A stretch of 37,870 nt of DNA from positions 1-37,870 of IMG/VR virus record IMGVR_UViG_3300042341_000226; one strand, 5' to 3'. This document shows positions 16,820 to 24,406 of this stretch, piece by piece. The position numbers were made by a program, and so were the translations under genes. The stretch comes from a virus. Each line of letters begins with the position of its first letter. Positions within the stretch are counted from its first letter, which is position 1. The notes beneath the pieces were generated by a model. That model worked only from the letters and a program-made list of their open reading frames with translations. It was not told the DNA's origin and made no database searches.

Positions 16820-17862
16820 AGATACACCCCTTTCTGGCCTTTGAGTCGGCGACCTACCCAAGCTACGCACGCCTGTGACCAGTCTTTGGATTCAATTGCC
16901 GTGAGTGCGTCAACAGACGCTCCGAAGTTGCCAAGTTTACGCAGGTGAAATGCGTTGAACACCGGAAGCACTGTTCCATGCAAAAACGGGGAGATTTCAC
17001 GGATGGTGTCTTCAGTATCTTTGGTGATCTGAAGGGGCTTACCAGCGGCAATGGCCATTTCAGCCAACGTGAGGAATACCTCAAGTGCTTGGTCAAACTG
17101 CTTAGGGCTGGTTTTATCACTGAAGAGGGGCACGTGGGTAAAGTTATACACACCTGGATTCTTGATGCTTTTGCGAACTCGATCCCAAGCCCCACCCTGG
17201 TAGGCCGGATCGGTGTATACGTGCAGATTGTTACTGACATGAGTCCATGGGCCCATCTCAAGACCAAGGGCACAAGCTACATATTCCTGAAACATTGAGA
17301 GGTGCACCACGTTGGCGCCAGTCACAATACCCCACACAGCGTCATTTGAGCGGTTGACGCTGGTCATCTCAAGTTCGTTCTGGGTGTTTACCGAGAACAT
17401 CAGCTGGGTGTTACAGGCTTTGTCCTTGGTGCTGCGGAGCAGGTCTTTTGGGTCCCAGATCTGAGCAACGCACTGACGGCTCTCAGGCTTTTGGCGCAGC
17501 TCGTTGATGATTGCTTCGAGTTGATCGAAGCCAAACGTGTGGCGCAGACGCTCACCGTAGAAAGCGTTATAGCGCTCACCGTCGTCACTAAAAGCGTCCA
17601 TGCCCTTAGCAAAGTAGCGTAGGAACGGAACGCTATTGTGGCTACCGAGCATAGCCATGGCTTCCATCAAGTGGAAGAATGGGTTTGCATCACGGCTAGG
17701 GCAGAAGTTTACCCGTTGCCAGGGTTTATTCACGGTCATTGTCGTAACCCCTGGGAGGCGCAACACTGGGCCATTACGGCTGGGCATTTCAATGCCTCGT
17801 GCCTCAAGGGCAATATAGACATGGGAAGCCATGTCGTTGTAGTTTTGTGATTCGAAGTGCAT
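16816..17862 (-). CDS. Thymidylate synthase-fold enzyme (TS or dUMP hydroxymethylase)
   Basis: 348 residues. The fold is recognised by the central KACNTQLMFSVN region with probable catalytic Cys150, the NRSNDAVWGIV motif (Arg171-Ser172-Asp174) that binds phosphate and base, a following Asn184 in the position where Asn favours uracil and Asp marks dCMP hydroxymethylases, and NNLHVY (His214, Tyr216) for the deoxyribose. The enzyme therefore probably acts on dUMP with methylenetetrahydrofolate, giving dTMP (TS) or 5-hydroxymethyl-dUMP (SPO1-type). Because a 5-hydroxymethyluracil DNA kinase-like gene lies close by, the hydroxymethylase is favoured, but sequence alone does not decide it. It is longer than typical TS (about 264). 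Confidence 0.8.
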   Translation of the reverse strand: MHFESQNYNDMASHVYIALEARGIEMPSRNGPVLRLPGVTTMTVNKPWQRVNFCPSRDANPFFHLMEAMAMLGSHNSVPFLRYFAKGMDAFSDDGERYNAFYGERLRHTFGFDQLEAIINELRQKPESRQCVAQIWDPKDLLRSTKDKACNTQLMFSVNTQNELEMTSVNRSNDAVWGIVTGANVVHLSMFQEYVACALGLEMGPWTHVSNNLHVYTDPAYQGGAWDRVRKSIKNPGVYNFTHVPLFSDKTSPKQFDQALEVFLTLAEMAIAAGKPLQITKDTEDTIREISPFLHGTVLPVFNAFHLRKLGNFGASVDALTAIESKDWSQACVAWVGRRLKGQKGVYL

Positions 17863-17880
17863 AGTTGTTGTGGGAAAGTT

Positions 17881-18186
17881 TTAGGCGTCCTTATCTGCGC
17901 TAAATACACATTTGAAATGTATTACGTTGTTTTCTATGTACCAGGCTGTGCCAAATTTGTTATGGTGGTCTGGTAACTTATGGCATGCATTAAGGCCAAC
18001 AGGTATCTGGTACACAACGGTGCGCCCAGTCTTAACACACCAAGCAAGTGCTGCTTCAATTGTGGTAAAACCTCTGACTGGTGCAATTATGTGGCCTGTT
18101 GCGCGATAGTTTTTCGCCTTCTTTGGCGTTGTGCAGTGGTATAGCACACTGGGCGAAATGGTTATTCTGTAGTCGATGTTATTCAT
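17881..18186 (-). CDS. Small protein with ADP-ribosyltransferase-like N-terminal motif
   Basis: 101 residues from ATG 18186. The segment VLYHCTTPKKAKNYRATGH then IIAPVRGFTTIEAALAWC and GRTVVYQIP is a compact pattern seen in small phage proteins. The YHCTT strand followed by a helix and the later PVRGFTT strand recall the first elements of ADP-ribosyltransferase/Tpt1/DUF952-type folds, but the rest is too short to confirm the fold. It sits between the pyrophosphorylase-like gene and the synthase gene inside the base-modification block, and is preceded by a promoter-like element (18187-18224). The function is unknown. Confidence 0.6.
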   Translation of the reverse strand: MNNIDYRITISPSVLYHCTTPKKAKNYRATGHIIAPVRGFTTIEAALAWCVKTGRTVVYQIPVGLNACHKLPDHHNKFGTAWYIENNVIHFKCVFSADKDA

Positions 18187-18224
18187 AGCGCCGTCAGTGA
18201 AACCTTTTTAGTTTCACGTGTAAA
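18187..18224 (-). promoter_or_regulatory. Promoter-like repeat element, copy A
   Basis: Read on the minus strand: TTTACA (18219-18224), 17 nt, TTCACT (18196-18201), 9 nt, then the ATG at 18186. The 17-nt spacer contains an inverted repeat, GTGAAAC-TAAAAAG-GTTTCAC, that could be an operator or hairpin. Four other copies are at 22967, 28612, 31535 and 31924. Confidence 0.6.
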
Positions 18225-18234
18225 GAACAAAGTT

Positions 18235-19107
18235 TTAGTTTGTATACTTTCTTAGAGAAAGCTGTCTCCCACTGCCGAAACTTGCACGCTCATACTTATC
18301 AAATTCGCAGAAGGTGTTTGAGAGGTTATTAGGGTCAAGGAAGTAGTTCTGCACATCATCCCCAACGTCGTACCAAATATCCTCACGGATTTCAATGATG
18401 CGACGGGTATAGTGCTCAGGTAAACCGCTCCCAATTAGCTTAGGATCGGTAACGATCTTACTAGAATCGTAGCGGTCAACCCCGCGACGGCTACCAGGGC
18501 CACACAGCACAAAGGTCTCCCAGTCTGAAGCATCTGACCAGTGGGAGCTGTGGCGTAGGTCGGTGCATACCTGGTTTGTCATGAACTCAGCAAACCCCTC
18601 AAGGCGTAGCAGCTGCTCGGCGACCCCGCTTAGCGTGTGGCACAGCGTCCAGTTCACCTTCTCAGCAGAGAGCAGGATGCGCTCGTAGTAGTCAAGCACT
18701 CGCACGCCTTTATTCTTGGGCCCATGGGCGCCAACCATATACGCACCACGCATGATCTTGTTACCTGAGTCTTGGTACTCACGCAGCTTTGCAAAAGCAG
18801 CACGTACGTCAGTCACTGGCAGCACCTGCTCCAGCGTCTTGGGCTCGTTGAACACACGACCAATTATGTAGTTCACGATGACGTCACGCCTCGATTTGTT
18901 AGCACACCATGGGCGTAGGTTTGCAGCAATCCAGCGTGTGACACTGTCGTGCTCACGGTTTATGTTACAGAAACGGTATTCAGCTATGATCTTGTCGTCA
19001 CTGTGGGGGCCATCACCACCGATGAGCTCCTTACGTATACGTGCTGCCTCACGTGCTCGTATAAAGTAAAGCAATCGGGTTCTCGCTGAGCTGCTACGTA
19101 TTGACAT
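18235..19107 (-). CDS. Alpha-glutamyl/putrescinyl-thymine pyrophosphorylase-like protein (first type)
   Basis: 290 residues. The segment YRFCNINREHDSVTRWI (44-60) is the characteristic motif of the helical family described by Iyer and colleagues as aGPT-Pplase. These enzymes act with 5-hydroxymethyluracil DNA kinases, replacing the activated group on 5-(pyro)phosphomethyl-dU in DNA with an amino acid or polyamine. The family has a HhH glycosylase-like helical fold. Helices about 75-140 and 160-195 complete the domain. It is encoded 6 bp after the DNA kinase-like gene, in the same operon. Assignment to family is fairly sure; the nucleophile transferred here is unknown. Confidence 0.75.
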   Translation of the reverse strand: MSIRSSSARTRLLYFIRAREAARIRKELIGGDGPHSDDKIIAEYRFCNINREHDSVTRWIAANLRPWCANKSRRDVIVNYIIGRVFNEPKTLEQVLPVTDVRAAFAKLREYQDSGNKIMRGAYMVGAHGPKNKGVRVLDYYERILLSAEKVNWTLCHTLSGVAEQLLRLEGFAEFMTNQVCTDLRHSSHWSDASDWETFVLCGPGSRRGVDRYDSSKIVTDPKLIGSGLPEHYTRRIIEIREDIWYDVGDDVQNYFLDPNNLSNTFCEFDKYERASFGSGRQLSLRKYTN

Positions 19108-19112
19108 ATCAA

Positions 19113-19700
19113 TTACAGGTCAAAGATTATTGCCTCAATGAGCGCCAGGGCTGCTTTGCGATTTACGTAGTGCACGTTTGCACCGTTTTCATTGAGCACT
19201 TCAACAGACCGCACTACGGCACCGAACTTGCTCTCAGTGTTCGTGGGGTTTACGGGTGGCTTAGTTGGGTCTTTTGCCCATCTGCGTGAGTTGACTGAAG
19301 CCAAGCATTCGTCGAGTGGGGTGCTGAGCGCCACCACACAGAAACCCTCTTTCCCAAACACCTCATGGAACTCAATAGCACGACCGATAGCAGCACTGAA
19401 CAGTAACCCCTCGAAAAGCACGTGGGTCGACTGTCCGCTGAGCTCGTACACAAGGTTGCATACCATGTCTGTGGTGGGTATGCTATCACAGCCACCGCAT
19501 GCAGTTTCGTAGTGCCCTAGCACCGCCAAGTCAGCGTCCTTCCTAGCTTGGTAGTCAAGAGGGTCATGCCACAGCCTGTAGTATAGGGGCTGCTTGCGAC
19601 CAGTAGTGAACACTGGTTCACGCACAGCGAACTGTGCCATGATGTGCTTGACGATTGTAGTCTTACCGGAGCCGGAGGTTCCGCGTAGGTTGATGATCAT
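19113..19700 (-). CDS. 5-hydroxymethyluracil DNA kinase-like P-loop protein
   Basis: 195 residues. Walker A is GTSGSGKT (7-14) directly after the first strand (MIINLR). The motif GHYETACGGCD (62-72) and VLFEGLLFS (95-102) match the phage 5-hydroxymethyl-dU DNA kinase family, which phosphorylates hmdU bases in DNA as the first step of thymidine hypermodification (Lee, Weigele and colleagues). Other P-loop kinases such as thymidylate kinase lack this GHYE motif. The ATG at 19700 overlaps the phosphatase stop (ATGA), and the pyrophosphorylase-like gene follows immediately, which is the expected partner. The acceptor in this phage remains to be shown. Confidence 0.8.
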   Translation of the reverse strand: MIINLRGTSGSGKTTIVKHIMAQFAVREPVFTTGRKQPLYYRLWHDPLDYQARKDADLAVLGHYETACGGCDSIPTTDMVCNLVYELSGQSTHVLFEGLLFSAAIGRAIEFHEVFGKEGFCVVALSTPLDECLASVNSRRWAKDPTKPPVNPTNTESKFGAVVRSVEVLNENGANVHYVNRKAALALIEAIIFDL

Positions 19701-20143
19701 AGTAGGCAGGGGAGAGTTTTTAAGTAAGCAACGAAGTGCTCGTTTGCTAAGGCATTTGGGCGACCCCTACGCACAGTGTCAATGGCCATTTCACCATCAT
19801 ACCCAAAAAGTTGGTTTAGTATGAGTGCGCTCATGAGCCCACTACGGTTACGCCCAGCGTGGCAGTAAGTCAGGATAGCACCACCTGTGCGTTTGTGTAT
19901 CGTGCAAGCATGCTTGGCGATGAACATAAGCTGCTCAGCGTTCTTGATCTTGTTGTCGGGAATTGGGTTCCACAGGTAGTTTGACCCAAGTAGGTTCCTG
20001 AACCCTTCGTCCTCGTCGCATGCCATACCAACAACGCATTGGATGTTGTACTTGGTTAGCAGGTCGAACTTCAGGTCTTCGGCGCGTCCTAGCATGTTAC
20101 CACGCTGGAACAGGGTTTCTTGGTAAATTGTGTGCACCTTCAT
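19697..20143 (-). CDS. Dual-specificity-type (cysteine) phosphatase
   Basis: 148 residues. The signature TYCHAGRNRSG holds the CX5R active-site loop (Cys94 to Arg100), followed by Ser101; a probable general acid is Asp63 in NPIPDNK. The size and layout fit atypical dual-specificity phosphatases. These can act on proteins, phosphoinositides or small phosphates. Here it is coupled by ATGA overlaps to an aGPT-Pplase-like gene upstream and to the DNA kinase-like gene downstream, so a substrate within the modification pathway is likely: inositol 3-phosphate, a phosphorylated base intermediate, or pyrophosphate. All are inferences from context. Confidence 0.8.
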   Translation of the reverse strand: MKVHTIYQETLFQRGNMLGRAEDLKFDLLTKYNIQCVVGMACDEDEGFRNLLGSNYLWNPIPDNKIKNAEQLMFIAKHACTIHKRTGGAILTYCHAGRNRSGLMSALILNQLFGYDGEMAIDTVRRGRPNALANEHFVAYLKTLPCLL

Positions 20144-21153
20144 GACTTGGTGGGCTGGCTAAGGTTGTTCTTACTCTTGTTCCAGTTGTATTTGCTATCC
20201 GTCCACATATAGCCGTGAACACGTAGGACTTCACCCAGGGGCTTGCGAACCCCGTCCCAGCCATTGAGCTCACCAAGTGCCCACTTGGGGGCAAAAGATT
20301 TACGCGCCTCATACATCTCAGCCTGAGGATGGCCCCAATAGGCTTGCAGCTTCCGGTCGTAATCAAGCTCAGAGTCCTGCGAACGGCCTGGGTATTGACG
20401 CTTACCGACCCAGCACTGCTTGTAGTCACACAGGAGGACTTGCAGCTCATAGTAATCAAGGGTGAGCCCGAATACCCCTGACAAGGTTTCGCGAGCCTCT
20501 GTAGCGATCTGTTCTACCTTTGCAACGGCATCAGGACCGTCGCCGCCGTCTTCTAACAGCTCCTTGTGCTCAGGGTAGAGCAACGCCAGTGCGTGGCGAG
20601 GGCTCCAGCCGTCTTTGGAGCGGATGTCACCAACCTGGACGTCAACACCGCAGTAACGGCGCAGGTATTCAATCCACTTTTGCCCGATGTAACGACCGAA
20701 CCCGTAGATGCCACCACATACATCTTCAAAGGCTTTCTCGTAGCGTTGTGCCTCGTCAGCCACACTGTGCCACGCTTCGATGTGGCCAGTGAGCACATCA
20801 ACGTAGGCTGCTGCGCTACTGATGCACTTTGCGAGCTTCTCAACAGACCGAACGGCCTTGCGCTCACGGCGGAAGGCTATACCACCCCAATTATCAAGCA
20901 ACCATGCCTCAACGTCTGTGTAGCTCAAAGCACTTTCAGGCGTGGGGAACTGCTTACTGAGCACCAAGGCCGTTGGGACATTATACACCGAGGCGTACAA
21001 CACACCCAGCCATGCGGTGCCTCGACGATCAAGGCAACGGGTATCCGATATGCGGCCGATGCAGGCCATGTGTGGATCGGGCCCACCAGCTGCTTTATCA
21101 AGGCGGCAGAAATCGTAAAAGTTCTGCCAATGGTCTGGGTGTGTGTCGCTCAT
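20140..21153 (-). CDS. Alpha-glutamyl/putrescinyl-thymine pyrophosphorylase-like protein (second type)
   Basis: 337 residues. The region DTRCLDRRGTAWLGVLYASV followed by YNVPTALVLSKQFP (about 38-70) and the GGIYGFGRYIGQKWIEYLRR segment (147-166) match a second, distinct clade of the aGPT-Pplase families, which are all helical and related to HhH DNA glycosylases. The protein also has a C-terminal cluster of aromatic and basic residues (KSFAPKWALGELNGWDGVRK). Having two different members in one operon suggests two successive transfers, or one enzyme made of two different subunits. It starts 12 bp after the inositol phosphate synthase gene and ends in an ATGA overlap with the phosphatase. Confidence 0.68.
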   Translation of the reverse strand: MSDTHPDHWQNFYDFCRLDKAAGGPDPHMACIGRISDTRCLDRRGTAWLGVLYASVYNVPTALVLSKQFPTPESALSYTDVEAWLLDNWGGIAFRRERKAVRSVEKLAKCISSAAAYVDVLTGHIEAWHSVADEAQRYEKAFEDVCGGIYGFGRYIGQKWIEYLRRYCGVDVQVGDIRSKDGWSPRHALALLYPEHKELLEDGGDGPDAVAKVEQIATEARETLSGVFGLTLDYYELQVLLCDYKQCWVGKRQYPGRSQDSELDYDRKLQAYWGHPQAEMYEARKSFAPKWALGELNGWDGVRKPLGEVLRVHGYMWTDSKYNWNKSKNNLSQPTKS

Positions 21154-21165
21154 GGTTGGGTTCTC

Positions 21166-22251
21166 TTAGGCGATAGCATCAACGAAGGCATGCATCTGCT
21201 GCAGGGCGACTTCGTCACGGATCTGAACCGGAGGGGTCTTGAAGAAGTACGCAGAGGCGTGCGGGATAATACCACCCACGCCACGGTCAAGGGCGATCTT
21301 AGCCACGCGCACAGCGTCAATGACGACGCCAGCAGAGTTGGGGGAGTCGTGAACCTCGAGCTTCACCTCACACAGCAACGGCACCCCGCCGAACGCCTCA
21401 GCCTCGATGCGGATATGGCAGAACTTCTGATCCTTGAGGAACGGCACGTAGTCGGACGGACCAACGTGGACGGACTCCTCAGGCATCGGGTAACCAATAG
21501 CAGAGGTGACAGCACCCGTCTTGGAAATCTTCTTGGACACGAGGCGCGAACGCTCAAGCATGTTCATGAAATCTGTGTTACCACCAAAGTTGAGCTGGTA
21601 GGTGTTTTTGATCTTAACACCACGATCAGCGAACATCTGGGCAAGCACACGGTGAGTGATGGTGGCGCCAACCTGGGACTTCATGTCGTCACCAATGAGT
21701 GGGAGCTTGGCGTCGGCGAACTTCTGAGCCCACACAGGATTGCTTGCGATGAACACAGGCATGCAGTTAAGGAAGGCGCAGCCAGTCTTCAGCGCCAGAT
21801 CGGCGTAGTAGCGAGTAGCTTCTTCAGAGCCAACGGGGAGGTAGTTCACCAGCACGTCGACGTCCAGCTCCTTGATCAGCTTCTCAAGGTCAGCAGGGGG
21901 GAGGGTTGACTCTTCATACATCTGGTTTTCCTTGATGTAGTAACCAATGCCGTCGAGAGTGACGCCACGCACAACAGGGGCACCGAGCTTGGGCACATCA
22001 CTGAACTTGACAGTGTTATTCGGGAACTCAAAGATGGCTTCGCTCACATCGCGGCCAACCTTGTTCGCAGCGACGTCAATGCCAAGCACGCACTCAACGT
22101 CGTGGACATGGTAACCTCCAAGAGTTACGTTCATCAAGCCAGGGACGCTGGTGTCAGGCTTGGCGTACTTATAGAACTGGATGCCTTGAATGAGGGAGGA
22201 GGCGCAGTTGCCCACGCCGATGATTGCGATACGGATCTTGTTGTGTTTCAT
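21166..22251 (-). CDS. Myo-inositol-3-phosphate synthase
   Basis: 361 residues, the length of the short bacterial/archaeal Ino1 type. The NAD-binding Rossmann motif is [13 protein letters not shown] (11-23); [15 protein letters not shown] (187-201) carries the conserved active-site lysine; and [18 protein letters not shown] with SKKISKT (about 220-245) are core catalytic segments. It converts glucose 6-phosphate to inositol 3-phosphate using NAD internally. Phages rarely need inositol, so the gene probably supplies a building block for the DNA modification made by the downstream genes. It has a CAA-rich leader without a Shine-Dalgarno. The gene looks intact. Confidence 0.93.
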   Translation of the reverse strand: MKHNKIRIAIIGVGNCASSLIQGIQFYKYAKPDTSVPGLMNVTLGGYHVHDVECVLGIDVAANKVGRDVSEAIFEFPNNTVKFSDVPKLGAPVVRGVTLDGIGYYIKENQMYEESTLPPADLEKLIKELDVDVLVNYLPVGSEEATRYYADLALKTGCAFLNCMPVFIASNPVWAQKFADAKLPLIGDDMKSQVGATITHRVLAQMFADRGVKIKNTYQLNFGGNTDFMNMLERSRLVSKKISKTGAVTSAIGYPMPEESVHVGPSDYVPFLKDQKFCHIRIEAEAFGGVPLLCEVKLEVHDSPNSAGVVIDAVRVAKIALDRGVGGIIPHASAYFFKTPPVQIRDEVALQQMHAFVDAIA

Positions 22252-22297
22252 ACAGGTTGTTGTTTTGGTGTTCTTGCTGGGAAATGCAAGGAAAATG

Positions 22298-22561
22298 TTA
22301 AAGAAGTGATTCAGGGTCTTCAGTGCGGATTCTGGTTGCCGACTGAGCTAGGTTCTCAATCAGCTTACCTCCGTACACTTTCTTGGCTTGAGCTTCCTTG
22401 AGGAGCTTGTGCATCTTAAGTGCGTCGGTATAGACTCGGTCTAGCATACTGGTTCCGCCTACTCGGCAGTGAACCCGTAAGTCTTCCAGGGCTGGGAACT
22501 CCTTGGGGTCAATTACCTGCGGGGTGTTCCCGCTACGTTGTGTTTGGGTGGGCTGTTGCAT
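22298..22561 (-). CDS. Hypothetical protein
   Basis: 87 residues. The N-terminus is Gln/Pro/Thr-rich ([15 protein letters not shown]); the rest is helical with a [20 protein letters not shown] segment and a short acidic end (EDPESLL). I recognise no family. It lies between the modification operon and the DUF6011 gene, 6 bp after the latter, and may be read from the promoter-like element at 22967. Confidence 0.6.
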   Translation of the reverse strand: MQQPTQTQRSGNTPQVIDPKEFPALEDLRVHCRVGGTSMLDRVYTDALKMHKLLKEAQAKKVYGGKLIENLAQSATRIRTEDPESLL

Positions 22562-22567
22562 GTGGTT

Positions 22568-22966
22568 TTAGACTAGGCTGGCGCACTCTGGGCCAAAGCC
22601 AGATAGGATTGATTCTGGGACAGTGAGCTTGCGACCGCAACGACCGCAACGACCTGCATGATGGACGTCGCAATCGGGGAGTTCTTTGCCGTCAAGTATA
22701 CGCTGGCATACCCAACGTGCAGCGACCGCAGCCTTCTCCGTTTTAAGTATGCGACTGGTGCTGCCGTGGCGATAATCTTTGCCGTTCCAAATCATGCCAA
22801 CGTATTCGTAAGAGTTCTCGTTATCAGACCCACGCATCACTGAGACAAAGTGTGTGGTTGGTGTGTCTTTCTTCTGACGAACTCTGAAGGTAAACCGTGT
22901 TCCGGTAAAACGGGACTGCGCCGTAAAGGTGGCGTTGCCCGCAAGCATAAACTTCAAGTGATTCAT
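22568..22966 (-). CDS. DUF6011-like protein with C-terminal zinc ribbon
   Basis: 132 residues. The C-terminus HHAGRCGRCGRKLTVPESI with GFGPECA (Cys107, Cys110, Cys128) is the DUF6011 pattern seen in many phages, probably a small zinc-binding domain. The N-terminal half is strand-rich (FRVRQKK, HFVSVMRGSDNENSYEYVGM) and may bind nucleic acid. It is the first gene after a promoter-like element, and its predicted transcript may be nearly leaderless. The molecular role is unknown. Confidence 0.75.
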   Translation of the reverse strand: MNHLKFMLAGNATFTAQSRFTGTRFTFRVRQKKDTPTTHFVSVMRGSDNENSYEYVGMIWNGKDYRHGSTSRILKTEKAAVAARWVCQRILDGKELPDCDVHHAGRCGRCGRKLTVPESILSGFGPECASLV

Positions 22967-23004
22967 AGCGCCGTCAGTGAAACCCTTTTAGTTTCCAAAG
23001 TAAA
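22967..23004 (-). promoter_or_regulatory. Promoter-like repeat element, copy B
   Basis: On the minus strand: TTTACT (22999-23004), 17 nt, TTCACT (22976-22981), 9 nt, ATG at 22966. The spacer keeps GAAAC and GTTTC as an inverted repeat. It lies just after the stop codon of the helicase gene. Confidence 0.6.
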
Positions 23005-23017
23005 TCTTTATTTTACT

Positions 23018-24406
23018 TCAAAGCAAAGATTCTTTCCACACCTTCAGTGCATCTAGCAGGTTTGTTTGCTCTTTGTCTTTACCATTAAGTGTTTCCGCAA
23101 CCACTTCCTCGACGGTGTTTGATGTGATGAGCCTATATACTTCAGTGATTGATGTCTGCCCACGGCGGGCAAGGCGTGCATTTAACTGGTCATAGTCTTC
23201 AGGACTCCACGGGAGTGTGAACCAGATAACGACACTGCCGCCATCCTGCATGTTCAACCCATGGGCCATTGACTTTGGGTGCGCAACAAGAATGGGAATC
23301 TTACCTGCGTTCCAGCGTTCCACTAGCTGCAGCTGCTGCGTATTTGATTTAGCACTACTGAAGGCAACTGCCTCAGGGTGTGCCTTCAAAATACGTTCAA
23401 GCTCGTGCTGGTATTGGTAAGCTACCAGCACTGGCTTGCCCTTGAGCTGCTTGATTAGCTGCGTGAACGCCTTCATCTTACCGTCGTGCAGCTTGTGCCA
23501 TTTGTGCTCGGAGTCGTATATTGCTCCTGACGTTACCTGGAGTAACTTGTTCATCAGGACTGCAGCGTTAGGGGACACGATAACTGTGTCACCTTGCTTT
23601 GGGTCACTTAGAACGAGCAGCAGTTCCTTCTCCAGCTCCTTGTATTGAGCTTTGACCCCAGGTGCTAGGCTTAGTTCAACATCCTCCTCGTTTACGTCCG
23701 GAATATCAAGCCAGTCACTGCTCTTCAGTGTTACTGTCATGTCACCGATCTTATTGTGAATTCTCTCCCGTGAATTGGTCTTTGGCACCCACTTGTAGCC
23801 ATAAAGATCTGGCTTGTAGAAGTAGGTATCACGGAACATGCCGTATTCTTTCCCGAGTCGGTGTCCGCCGTCAAGCAAGCGTGCCTGAGCAAATATATCA
23901 AGTAGGCCGTTAGGGGTGGGTGTTCCAGTAAGCCCCCAGTGGCGCACGCAGTGCTTACGCAGGTATGGCCGCACGGCATTAATGCGTTTGCTCTTGTGGT
24001 TTTTGGCCTTAGTGAGTTCGTCCCACACCACAGTGTCAAATGCAAGTGTGCGTCGTCCGCGCAGATATTTATCACGGAACTGCTGCAGCTGGTCGTAGTT
24101 TATCAGGTAAAGATCTGCACTACCAGCCAGTAGCTGGGCCCAACCCTCAGGAGTGCGCAGGTTGGCTACCTTGAGGTGCTTCACACCGTCCCATTTACGC
24201 ACCTCTAGTGGCCATGTTAAGTTGCAGACACGTAGTGGTGCCACCACCAGTGCACCCTTTGAAATCTTCTGCTCAAAGAGCTCAGTGAGTGTGTGGAGTA
24301 TAACTGCCGTCTTGCCAAGGCCACACCCAACTAAACCCATCACAATTGGTGACTCACGCAGCTGGAATGCAAGTAGGTCTTGGGGTATCGACGGCTCAAA
24401 CTTCAT
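23018..24406 (-). CDS. SNF2-family DNA helicase/translocase
   Basis: 462 residues, two RecA-like domains. Walker A is GCGLGKT (27-33); motif II is WDELTKAKN (Asp129-Glu130-Leu-Thr rather than DEAH or DESH); motif III is GLTGTPTPNG (158-167); the second domain carries VLVAYQYQHELERIL, the SMAHGLNMQDGGSVVIW motif V and QLNARLARRGQ motif VI. Compact SNF2 proteins like this accompany VRR-NUC nucleases in phage replication modules and probably remodel forks or recombination intermediates. The next gene overlaps by 4 bp. Translation starts at 24406. Confidence 0.9.
   Translation of the reverse strand: MKFEPSIPQDLLAFQLRESPIVMGLVGCGLGKTAVILHTLTELFEQKISKGALVVAPLRVCNLTWPLEVRKWDGVKHLKVANLRTPEGWAQLLAGSADLYLINYDQLQQFRDKYLRGRRTLAFDTVVWDELTKAKNHKSKRINAVRPYLRKHCVRHWGLTGTPTPNGLLDIFAQARLLDGGHRLGKEYGMFRDTYFYKPDLYGYKWVPKTNSRERIHNKIGDMTVTLKSSDWLDIPDVNEEDVELSLAPGVKAQYKELEKELLLVLSDPKQGDTVIVSPNAAVLMNKLLQVTSGAIYDSEHKWHKLHDGKMKAFTQLIKQLKGKPVLVAYQYQHELERILKAHPEAVAFSSAKSNTQQLQLVERWNAGKIPILVAHPKSMAHGLNMQDGGSVVIWFTLPWSPEDYDQLNARLARRGQTSITEVYRLITSNTVEEVVAETLNGKDKEQTNLLDALKVWKESLL

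Noticed and set aside
19113-19700. Thymidylate kinase or ordinary dNMP kinase
   Set aside because: The P-loop alone would allow this, but the GHYETACGGCD motif and the neighbouring aGPT-Pplase-like genes favour the 5-hmdU DNA kinase family.
20566-21909. A 447-codon open frame on the plus strand
   Set aside because: It lies antisense to the second pyrophosphorylase-like gene and to the inositol phosphate synthase, both with clear family motifs. Its product is rich in His/Val/Arg with no domain pattern, typical of a shadow frame.
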